Made by a program: the position numbers and the translations under genes. 5,593 nt of DNA from a bacterium (lineage in GTDB: Bacteria > UBP14 > UBA6098 > B30-G16). The notes under the pieces are model-generated. The model was not told the origin of the DNA, searched no databases, and saw nothing but the letters and a program-made list of their open reading frames with translations. Shown here piece by piece: positions 1 through 5,593 of this stretch (the stretch's first letter is position 1; the number at the start of each line of letters is the position of its first letter). The stretch covers positions 1 to 5,593 of the forward strand of contig QNEG01000128.1 of assembly GCA_003645115.1 (NCBI GenBank). Reading direction: 5' to 3'.

Positions 1-951
1 ATCGATACAATGGAGAGAGAAAAATATATCATATCTGCAGAATTTATATTCAAAAATAGAAATTTCTATTATGGAGCAGGTGGCGGATTTATGTGCAAAA
101 ATCTAAATTTCAAATACGATACCGAGAATATACTCGATTATAGTAAGTATAATGATTATTCCTCCTGGTTTCCGTTGATACTGAAATTTTCATATTTGAA
201 TAGAGATTATATCTGTCTAAAGAATATCGATAATTATAATCGTAAGGAGGATATACCAATAGGTTGGACTATATCAGGCAATATTGGATATAATTTATAT
301 AACTATCACAATGACAATATGATAGATAATGTATTATATGGAGTCAACTTTTCCAGCGCAATTATGAAATTAGGATATGCTGGATTATCACTGGATTTTC
401 AGCGCAAATATGATTACTGCATTTTTGATGCAAAAGCACGATATTTTTTCCCTAATAATTCCGAAGTGAAATATCGTTTTGGATTTGGAATTGATTATAT
501 AGCATTGCGAGTGGACAATATGGACAGACAGTTGATAGCCGACGGCAGAAGCGGTTTTCGTGGATTCCCTGCCTATTATCAGGTGGGCACTCCCGATGAA
601 AATCAACATTTCTTGAAAATGTCTGCACAGTTTAGATTATTTCCCGATTATGAATTATTAACTATCCGCCCAGGATTCACTATTTTCGCTGATTTCGGTG
701 GAGCACAATGGAAAGATTATTCTAATTTACGCAATCGGTATTCAGATATTAACACTCATAATAATTGGGGATGGATGTGCGATTTCGGTATCAGCATACA
801 GCTATGTTCTACTCGCTCATCCACAGGGAATATCAATCGGTTTGATATATCATATAATCCACAGACAAAAACAATCGGTTTCACAATCGATTCCGGCAGA
901 GCATTGAATTTCTTCTTACCAATGACAATTTCTCCATTCCTTAATGAATAA
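1..951 (+). CDS. Omp85-superfamily outer-membrane beta-barrel protein, C-terminal part (5' end outside window)
   Basis: The reading frame is open from the first base (Ile-Asp-Thr precede the first Met at 10) and stops at TAA 949-951, so about 316 C-terminal residues are visible and the true start is probably off the left edge. The sequence alternates polar and aromatic/hydrophobic residues in short amphipathic stretches separated by Asn/Asp/Gly turns, as in a transmembrane beta-barrel. Counting from the Met at 10, GFRGFP (182-187) matches the conserved (V/L)RG(F/Y) loop motif of BamA, TamA and FhaC-type Omp85 barrels. It is followed by FADFGGAQW (226-234), resembling the 'F-x-D-x-G' strand of the same family, and by a G-I-S-I-Q-L then R-F-D-I-S-Y pair resembling the last strands. 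Known Omp85 proteins insert or export outer-membrane proteins. Which branch this is (BamA, TamA, two-partner TpsB or a D15-like orphan) cannot be told without the N-terminal POTRA region. The protein ends in LNE rather than the usual terminal aromatic residue. It faces the ribE gene across 76 bp. Confidence 0.62.
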   Translation: MDTMEREKYIISAEFIFKNRNFYYGAGGGFMCKNLNFKYDTENILDYSKYNDYSSWFPLILKFSYLNRDYICLKNIDNYNRKEDIPIGWTISGNIGYNLYNYHNDNMIDNVLYGVNFSSAIMKLGYAGLSLDFQRKYDYCIFDAKARYFFPNNSEVKYRFGFGIDYIALRVDNMDRQLIADGRSGFRGFPAYYQVGTPDENQHFLKMSAQFRLFPDYELLTIRPGFTIFADFGGAQWKDYSNLRNRYSDINTHNNWGWMCDFGISIQLCSTRSSTGNINRFDISYNPQTKTIGFTIDSGRALNFFLPMTISPFLNE

Positions 952-1027
952 TTTTTTTTGTGTGGATATAGAGGCTTTCCAGCTCTCCCCTAACATTTGG
1001 ACTTATAAGTGATGATTATCAATTCAT

Positions 1028-1660
1028 CTAATATGTGGCAACAAAATCATCCTCATAGTTTGATGAATTCGAATTGGAAAGTTGCTTTTCCACATATTTC
1101 GCCAGCACATCGAACTCGATATTCACATAATCTCCAGACTTTTTCTGCGAAAGTGTAGTCCTTTTCAATGTATCTGGAATAATGGCACAACTGAAACTGG
1201 ACTTGCTCGACCGCGCTACAGTTAAGCTAATGCCATCCACTGCGATAGAGCCTTTGGGAACGATATATCGGGAAAATTTACTATCATAATTAATTTTTAG
1301 TATATGTTGAGCGCCTAATTTTTCCAGTGTAACGATTTCACCTATGCAATCTATATGCCCCTGAACTATATGCCCATCCATAAAGGTTTCTGGAGTAATG
1401 GGCAATTCGATATTGACCAATTCTCCAAGATTCCTGTATTTGAAAGTGGTTCGCTGAATAGTCTCCTCCACCGCGGTAAAATATGCCATATTACCGGCTA
1501 ATTTCTCGATAGATAAGCATACACCATCCACAGCGACACTGGAACCTTGTTTCAGTCTAGTATTGATAAATCCATCCCAGCAGATGACAAGTTTTTTTCC
1601 GCTATGAAATTTTTCCATACTTTCGATTACTCCCATTCCTTGTATCAATCCTGTAAACAT
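1028..1660 (-). CDS. ribE: riboflavin synthase (alpha-type, two lumazine-binding domains)
   Basis: This enzyme catalyses dismutation of two 6,7-dimethyl-8-ribityllumazine molecules to riboflavin plus a pyrimidinedione, the last step of riboflavin synthesis in the cytoplasm. The 210 residues match the family's usual 200-220. It opens with MFTGLIQ (family consensus MFTGIIE), and the fold is duplicated: domain 1 carries SVAVDGVCLS (41-50) and domain 2 carries SIAVDGISLTV (138-148). Residues corresponding to E. coli Ser41, Cys48, Thr67 and His102 sit at the same numbers here (S41, C48, T67, H102 in DGHIVQGHIDCIG). The C-terminal VNIEFDVLAKYVEKQL (179-194) is also diagnostic. The ATG at 1658-1660 is preceded by a good Shine-Dalgarno sequence, AGAGGTGAT, three bases upstream of the ATG. 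It lies 30 bp behind truA and is probably translated from the same message. No other rib gene and no FMN riboswitch lie nearby; the space before it is too short for one. Stop is TAG at 1028-1030. Confidence 0.95.
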   Translation of the reverse strand: MFTGLIQGMGVIESMEKFHSGKKLVICWDGFINTRLKQGSSVAVDGVCLSIEKLAGNMAYFTAVEETIQRTTFKYRNLGELVNIELPITPETFMDGHIVQGHIDCIGEIVTLEKLGAQHILKINYDSKFSRYIVPKGSIAVDGISLTVARSSKSSFSCAIIPDTLKRTTLSQKKSGDYVNIEFDVLAKYVEKQLSNSNSSNYEDDFVATY

Positions 1661-1690
1661 TTTATCACCTCTATAATTTGACTATAAATT

Positions 1691-2473
1691 CTAATAATAT
1701 ACTCGTTCCAAAATCAATCCCTGCGGTGGTGCGACTCGATATTGGATAATTCGTTCAGCTCGGTTCAGCATATCTATAAAAATTTGCTCACTCCATTTCC
1801 CTCGAACAACTCCCAGCATAGCGCCAACTAACGACCTTACCATTTTATGGATAAATCTATTACCTTCGATTATAAAATGAATTTGTTTCTCCTGCAATAT
1901 CCATTTTGCCATACTGATATTGCATATAGGTTTTTCAGGTAAATCCTTGATTATGGAAAATGCACTGAAATTGTGCTCGCCGATTATATGACCAGAAATT
2001 CGGTTCAATATATCCAAAAAATCATCACTCGGCATCATTATGTTCAACCACCACCCAAACCTTGCTTGTATTGGGTCTTTTTCCGTTAGAATTTTGTATC
2101 TATATCGCTTTTTTATAGCATCGAATCGAGCATGGAATCGCTCGGAAGTAATTCGGACACTATCTATTGCGATATCCTCGGGAAGCATCATATTAGCTCG
2201 TTTCAATATATCCTCGGGTTCAAATTTTCGATTAGCGGGAAATGATACACATTGTCCCAGCGAATGGACACCAGCATCGGTCCTGGATGCACCGATAGTA
2301 TTTATCCGTGAATCCCATAATCGACTCAACACCTCCTCCAAGCTCCCTTGAATAGTGGGCAAATCGGGCTGTCTTTGCCAGCCATAATATTCAGTCCCAT
2401 CATATTTTACTATGAGAATATATGTTACTTCTTTCATCGTAGTTTTGGCTACGGAGTTGGAATGGTAAAACAT
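1691..2473 (-). CDS. truA: tRNA pseudouridine(38-40) synthase TruA
   Basis: TruA converts uridines 38, 39 and 40 in the anticodon stem-loop of many tRNAs to pseudouridine. The 260-residue frame holds all hallmarks. YDGTEYYGWQRQP (24-36) is the N-terminal signature. GASRTDAGVH (61-70) contains the catalytic Asp66. FHARFDAIKKRYRYKI (113-128) carries the conserved RYRY segment. GNRFIHKMVRSLVGAML (204-220) and APPQGLILERVYY (248-260) close the protein. Start choice is unsettled. The ATG at 2471-2473 overlaps the end of the upstream VWA gene by 25 bp and has AGAGGAGGG directly 5', with GAGG four bases from the ATG but the fuller AGGAGG only one base away. An internal ATG at 2435-2437 (Met13) would begin MKEVTYILIVKYDG, closer to the usual family N-terminus, and lies 11 bases past the upstream TAG with no Shine-Dalgarno, which would imply coupling. 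The longer frame is reported because only it has a ribosome-site candidate. Stop is TAG 1691-1693. Confidence 0.94.
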   Translation of the reverse strand: MFYHSNSVAKTTMKEVTYILIVKYDGTEYYGWQRQPDLPTIQGSLEEVLSRLWDSRINTIGASRTDAGVHSLGQCVSFPANRKFEPEDILKRANMMLPEDIAIDSVRITSERFHARFDAIKKRYRYKILTEKDPIQARFGWWLNIMMPSDDFLDILNRISGHIIGEHNFSAFSIIKDLPEKPICNISMAKWILQEKQIHFIIEGNRFIHKMVRSLVGAMLGVVRGKWSEQIFIDMLNRAERIIQYRVAPPQGLILERVYY

Positions 2474-4971
2474 CCCTCCTCTGTGTAAACAGAATCGAGC
2501 ACGATGACTACCGAGTCACCATCGTCAGTGGGTGTCCAAATTATCGATGCGGTATCTCCCGACCAGGATACATCACCAGAATCACCGGTAATATATATCG
2601 TATCCGCCGTTCCATCGTAATGATAGATATAGAGAGTAAAGTAAGTTCTGCTATGGTCGATAGTCTGTCCTGTGGTGTCATATACGATAAAATCCACATT
2701 TTGAGGTTCGCAGGAAGTGAATGCGAAACAATCGGGATAAGGGCAACCCAGATGGGTTATCGCTGGTGCGCAACAAGGTTGAATATCGAATGTCCAAACC
2801 GCCGTGGTTTCCTCACCACAGGGATTGGTGGCGATTACATACCAGCTATGGCTTACTACAGTATCAGAGTAATTGGACATTATCCCCATATCGTATGAAT
2901 TCGTGGACAAATCATTTGCTTCCAATGCGCCATCGAAATACAGGTCATAAGTAATGGGAGTGGAACCGCTGGGGACTTCCCACTGCAGGACTACATTTAG
3001 ACTACAATCAGCAGAGAAACCATTTGATGGCGAAATTAGATTGAATGGAGTGACCGGAACACAATCGGTGAAATAATAAGTGCAACATACTACTGTATCA
3101 TTCGGACCACAATCTACTTCCTCCACTAAATCCTGAAAGTGAAAGCACAATTCCAATTCCACCGGGTCACCCACCAGGGAACGAATATCTCCCGCGAGGA
3201 TATCGAACTGGACCTGCCAATCGCAATCGGAACAGGGGGGACAGTAATCCTCTGTGCAGGGCCATATTGCATCGATTCGGCATTGCTCACGAATTATATG
3301 AAAATTGGTCAACGGGAAACCATCATAGAAAATTAGACTACTGTCGGCGATAGTTCCGCAGACGCAGGATGGCGGGAATCCCTCGGGGTGAGTTTCTCTC
3401 CATAGCAGATGATATCCCAGTCCGGGCAGTCCTGGAATTCCAGGAATTTCAAATAATGAATCACCGCCGAATATTCCGCCATTGATTTCAAGATACACCG
3501 CATAGAAAATAGAAAATAATGCATCTTCGGACAATTCTCCCGATGCGTCCATTGGAGTCATTCCAGCACCCTCATCGTGGACACAGGCATCGAAATGTAT
3601 TACAGTGGCATCATCGATTGTGGTCTCGCAAGCCGGAGACCAATTTGGACCATCATCGAACGCAGGGGGAGATTTATCGATAATCACCGAACAATGTTGA
3701 CTATATCTCAATTCACATCCGCTGATATCGGTGGCTTCGGAAATATAAAATTCGATATAAGCACCATCGGAAAATGGCGGAGTCGCAGTATATGTCAATG
3801 TCTGATTGGATGGATTATATGACAATCTGGGGTCTGGATAACTGATGTATTCGCCATCCATATATACTACGATAGAATTGACATCGACTGGAAGACAGCC
3901 CTCGAATTGAAATACAACCTCATCACAGGCGGTATATCTACCGCAGTGGCGTGGCTGAATAACATTTGCATTTATACCTGGGCAATCGCAATTTTCCACA
4001 AACAAGCATCCCTGAATGGAATCGGTCATAGTATCCGCAGTTACATCGATCCAGAAACAATCATCACATCCGTGGCAATTGGGAACCTCTGTAATTTGCC
4101 AGGTAATAGTGTCGGATTCTCCGGCGGCGAGTGGTCCAGTATTTTGGATGGAATCTGCTGGGATATCCATTTCTATACAAGAAAATGGATTCAATTCTAC
4201 CTGAACATCGGATAAATCAGTGCCGGATGTATTATCCAAAATAATAGTAATAGCAGTGTATTCAGCGATGTCATCGGCGACAGCTTCGAGAACTTCATCC
4301 ATACTAACGCTGCCGATTTCGAACCATTGTCCACCGGTGGAAGTGCAGGCAGGCTCCATCGGATGCCCTGATGGACTTACCAGATATATAGAGGTGCTTT
4401 CAGCCTGCGCATACGAGATTAAATCGGAAAGAGTATATGTATCGCTATCCTCCTCTGTTTCATCGGTTAGAACAATCAGGACATGGTCGCAGGTATCGTT
4501 CCAATTGACACTATATCTATCGATAGCTTCAAAAGAGGCATCGATAGGTGCCTCGAACCCACCTTCGGCGCCTGTCAAATCAGCCATAAAATCAGAAAAA
4601 TCATCGGCATCGGTAAAAAGAGTATCTCCAGCGGGAAAATTAGGACTATCCACAAATGTAACTATCCCGAACGAGCCCTCATAACCCTGTGATTCTATAT
4701 TATATGCGAACTCGCCGATTTCTGTATATAGTTCTCCGATTTTATCCGACATACTTCCTGATGTATCCACCACGAAAATCACATCGACACAACCAGTCTC
4801 GGTGGAACAAATCACCGATTCTGTATACCACCAATCATCCAGAACTCCCTTGAGTGCGATATTAGGTGATGAAATAGTTAATTTCGTATTGGGAAGATAT
4901 ACCTGTCCCCATATAAATTCGACTGCACTGAATATTAAAATAAAAAGCAATACTTTGTTTAATCTATTCAT
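2449..4971 (-). CDS. secreted cysteine-rich VWA-domain protein with Ig-like/FN3-like repeats
   Basis: An 840-residue exported protein of unknown specific function, probably a surface or secreted adhesin-like protein. Residues 1-22 form a signal peptide (MNRLNK charged start, hydrophobic VLLFILIFSAVEFIW, likely cut near G22/Q23). A von Willebrand A domain covers about 60-240. It has the metal-site motif DTSGS (D69, S71, S73), then AEGGFEA (135-141), which resembles the EGGFDA element of integrin beta I-domains, and LTDE (D170). Beta-sandwich-like segments follow at about 240-330, 333-435 and 436-640, then a fibronectin-III-like segment 640-733 (typical YDLYFD and WTFDI strands) and a last domain 733-840 resembling 333-420. 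I count 38 cysteines, all after the signal peptide, suggesting disulfide bonding outside the cytoplasm. There is no C-terminal membrane helix, LPXTG or recognisable sorting domain. The ATG at 4969-4971 is chosen because the signal peptide starts there and AAGGGGGG precedes it; a TTG-started extension to 5019 would spoil the signal peptide. Stop TAG is 2449-2451. First gene of the minus-strand unit with truA and ribE. Confidence 0.85.
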   Translation of the reverse strand: MNRLNKVLLFILIFSAVEFIWGQVYLPNTKLTISSPNIALKGVLDDWWYTESVICSTETGCVDVIFVVDTSGSMSDKIGELYTEIGEFAYNIESQGYEGSFGIVTFVDSPNFPAGDTLFTDADDFSDFMADLTGAEGGFEAPIDASFEAIDRYSVNWNDTCDHVLIVLTDETEEDSDTYTLSDLISYAQAESTSIYLVSPSGHPMEPACTSTGGQWFEIGSVSMDEVLEAVADDIAEYTAITIILDNTSGTDLSDVQVELNPFSCIEMDIPADSIQNTGPLAAGESDTITWQITEVPNCHGCDDCFWIDVTADTMTDSIQGCLFVENCDCPGINANVIQPRHCGRYTACDEVVFQFEGCLPVDVNSIVVYMDGEYISYPDPRLSYNPSNQTLTYTATPPFSDGAYIEFYISEATDISGCELRYSQHCSVIIDKSPPAFDDGPNWSPACETTIDDATVIHFDACVHDEGAGMTPMDASGELSEDALFSIFYAVYLEINGGIFGGDSLFEIPGIPGLPGLGYHLLWRETHPEGFPPSCVCGTIADSSLIFYDGFPLTNFHIIREQCRIDAIWPCTEDYCPPCSDCDWQVQFDILAGDIRSLVGDPVELELCFHFQDLVEEVDCGPNDTVVCCTYYFTDCVPVTPFNLISPSNGFSADCSLNVVLQWEVPSGSTPITYDLYFDGALEANDLSTNSYDMGIMSNYSDTVVSHSWYVIATNPCGEETTAVWTFDIQPCCAPAITHLGCPYPDCFAFTSCEPQNVDFIVYDTTGQTIDHSRTYFTLYIYHYDGTADTIYITGDSGDVSWSGDTASIIWTPTDDGDSVVIVLDSVYTEEGCFTIPTP

Positions 4972-4974
4972 ATT

Positions 4975-4982
4975 CCCCCCTT
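4975..4982 (-). promoter_or_regulatory. ribosome binding site of the VWA gene
   Basis: On the minus strand AAGGGGGG lies three bases before the ATG at 4971. The AAGG part pairs with the 16S anti-Shine-Dalgarno at a spacing of seven. The six-G run is an unusual form, but its place settles the start at 4971 rather than at the TTG at 5019. Confidence 0.55.
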
Positions 4983-4990
4983 CTTTTGGG

Positions 4991-5019
4991 AAAATAATAT
5001 AATTGTAAAAATAATGCAA
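4991..5019 (-). promoter_or_regulatory. possible sigma-70-type promoter for the VWA-truA-ribE unit
   Basis: Read on the minus strand, TTGCAT (5014-5019) and TATTTT (4991-4996) are separated by 17 bases, giving a -35/-10 pair of modest match to TTGACA/TATAAT. A transcript would start a few bases before the Shine-Dalgarno, leaving a leader of roughly 15 bases. The region is so AT-rich that such pairs arise by chance, so this is only a candidate. Confidence 0.25.
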
Positions 5020-5035
5020 GATTATTTAATAATTT

Positions 5036-5070
5036 TTGTGGTATTGCACCAAGATTGTATTGTGGTATTG
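5036..5070. repeat. 11-bp direct repeat in the divergent intergenic region
   Basis: TTGTGGTATTG occurs at 5036-5046 and again, identical, at 5060-5070, 24 bp apart start to start. The second copy overlaps the possible -35 box of the sixA-like gene. Both copies lie between the divergent VWA and phosphatase genes. A pair of direct repeats here could be an operator for a dimeric regulator; no known binding-site consensus is recognised. Confidence 0.45.
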
Positions 5071-5087
5071 AAAAAAATAAATATAAT
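5060..5087 (+). promoter_or_regulatory. possible sigma-70-type promoter for the phosphatase gene
   Basis: A perfect TATAAT lies at 5082-5087, with TTGTGG at 5060-5065 sixteen bases upstream as a partial -35 box. This would give a leader of about 30 bases before the ATG at 5126. The -10 match is exact but sits in AT-rich DNA, so support is moderate. Confidence 0.4.
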
Positions 5088-5113
5088 AATATACAGGCAG
5101 ATATTTGAAAACC

Positions 5114-5120
5114 GGGAGGG
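5114..5120 (+). promoter_or_regulatory. ribosome binding site fixing the start of the sixA-like gene
   Basis: GGGAGGG five bases before the ATG at 5126 is a strong Shine-Dalgarno. It lies inside the longer frame that could open at the TTG at 5105, which argues that translation begins at 5126. Confidence 0.75.
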
Positions 5121-5125
5121 CAAAA

Positions 5126-5590
5126 ATGAATTTATACCTCGTTCAACACGCCAGAGCAAAATCAAAAGAAGAAAATCCCGATAGACCATTAACCGAACAG
5201 GGTTATATCGATGCGGAGAAAGTAGCAAAATTTGTAGGAAAAAGTAATACAATCATATTGGATGTAATCTATCATAGTGGAAAAACTCGCGCTGGCCAGA
5301 CTGCCGAAATATTCGCAAAATATTTAGCGCCAACCGATGGAGTAAAAGAATCCGATGGTTTGAAAGCACTGGATAATCCTGAAATCTGGGCAAATCGTGT
5401 GAAAGAGATGGAGCGGGATATTATGCTGGTGGGGCATCTTCCATATATGAGTAAATTAGCATCATTGCTTATATCAGGAAACCAAGAAAATAAAGTAGTG
5501 GAATTCCAGAAAGGTGGTATAGTCTGTCTATCTGGTGATGACAATGGAAACTGGAGTCTGCGGTGGATGATAATTCCTGAATTATTGTGA
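5126..5590 (+). CDS. sixA: SixA-type phosphohistidine phosphatase (histidine phosphatase superfamily)
   Basis: A 154-residue cytoplasmic protein of the phosphoglycerate-mutase-like histidine phosphatase superfamily, close to the 161 residues of E. coli SixA. Family members remove phosphate from phosphohistidine; E. coli SixA was first tied to the ArcB HPt domain and later to the nitrogen-related phosphotransferase system. Visible motifs: MNLYLVQHARAK with nucleophile-position His8, DRPLTEQG (19-26), HSGKTRAGQTAE (50-61) with the second pocket Arg55, and LVGHLPYMSKLASLL (101-115) with the second catalytic His104. The first Arg of the RHG motif is Gln7 here; from memory this QH(G/A) form is common in a bacterial and archaeal SixA-like subfamily, so I do not read it as a dead enzyme. 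The start at ATG 5126 is set by the Shine-Dalgarno at 5114-5120. The stop TGA is 5588-5590. It is transcribed divergently from the VWA gene, and its partner protein is not identifiable from this window. The symbol is by family, not proven orthology. Confidence 0.88.
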   Translation: MNLYLVQHARAKSKEENPDRPLTEQGYIDAEKVAKFVGKSNTIILDVIYHSGKTRAGQTAEIFAKYLAPTDGVKESDGLKALDNPEIWANRVKEMERDIMLVGHLPYMSKLASLLISGNQENKVVEFQKGGIVCLSGDDNGNWSLRWMIIPELL

Positions 5591-5593
5591 AAT

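Noticed and set aside
388..609. Minus-strand frame inside the barrel gene, with a further plus-frame shadow at 698-907
   Set aside because: Both are contained in the beta-barrel coding region without ribosome sites or recognisable domains.
936..959. Possible intrinsic terminator: ATTC/GAAT stem followed by eight Ts after the barrel gene
   Set aside because: The stem is only four A/T-rich pairs and reaches into the stop codon. The T-run is suggestive, but the hairpin is too weak to call.
970..992. Small inverted repeat between the convergent genes (GAG-GC against GC-CTC with a bulge)
   Set aside because: It has five pairs with a bulge and no T-tract on either strand, and is easily expected by chance.
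1661..1690. FMN riboswitch upstream of ribE
   Set aside because: Only 30 bases separate it from truA, far too short for the RFN element, and no such conserved core is seen.
4220..4684. 154-codon plus-strand open frame opposite the VWA domain, and shorter ones at 3577-3822 and 3907-4215
   Set aside because: They lie wholly antisense to a well-supported coding region, show no recognisable domain, and their composition is what the complementary codons of the VWA gene would give.
4972..5019. N-terminal extension of the VWA protein from a TTG at 5019
   Set aside because: It would place 16 residues before the signal peptide, has no ribosome site, and covers the real Shine-Dalgarno and likely promoter.
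5105..5125. Seven-residue extension of the phosphatase from a TTG at 5105
   Set aside because: The frame runs through the GGGAGGG ribosome site, and the family begins directly at the hydrophobic strand after the ATG at 5126.
5022..5252. 76-codon minus-strand frame overlapping the sixA start
   Set aside because: It is antisense to the conserved phosphatase N-terminus and crosses the divergent promoter region; no domain is recognisable.

Overview
The window holds five protein-coding genes and no RNA genes, mobile elements or CRISPR arrays that I can see. It reads as a chromosomal fragment of an AT-rich, Gram-negative-type (diderm) bacterium: the left edge carries the C-terminal beta-barrel of an apparent Omp85-superfamily outer-membrane protein, and the largest gene encodes a big exported, cysteine-rich adhesin-like protein. 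Style and base composition remind me of uncultivated lineages around the FCB group, WOR-3 or Cloacimonadota, but that placement is inference. The standard bacterial code fits: TAA, TAG and TGA all act as stops.

Layout. (1) Positions 1-951, plus strand: the 3' part of an outer-membrane beta-barrel gene, open at the left edge. (2) 952-1027: short gap between convergent genes. (3) 1028-4971, minus strand: a tight three-gene unit read right to left. It runs from a secreted von Willebrand factor A (VWA) protein of 840 residues to truA (tRNA pseudouridine synthase, overlapping or abutting the VWA stop) and then ribE (riboflavin synthase, 30 bp further on). (4) 4972-5125: AT-rich divergent intergenic region with candidate promoters for both directions and an 11-bp direct repeat. 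(5) 5126-5590, plus strand: a SixA-type phosphohistidine phosphatase, essentially complete just before the right edge.

How the genes relate. The minus-strand unit looks co-transcribed from spacing alone. Its members (surface or secreted protein, tRNA modification, flavin synthesis) share no obvious pathway, so I read it as a housekeeping pair sitting behind an accessory gene, not a dedicated system. I did not find convincing evidence of a new multi-gene system.

The observations most worth a second look are four. The palindromes GATC, GTAC, ACGT, CTAG and CATG are extremely scarce, while TCGA is enriched. The VWA protein combines an integrin-beta-like metal site with 38 cysteines and repeated Ig-like domains. 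That protein ends abruptly with no visible anchor or sorting tail. The SixA-like phosphatase has Gln in place of the first Arg of the RHG motif.
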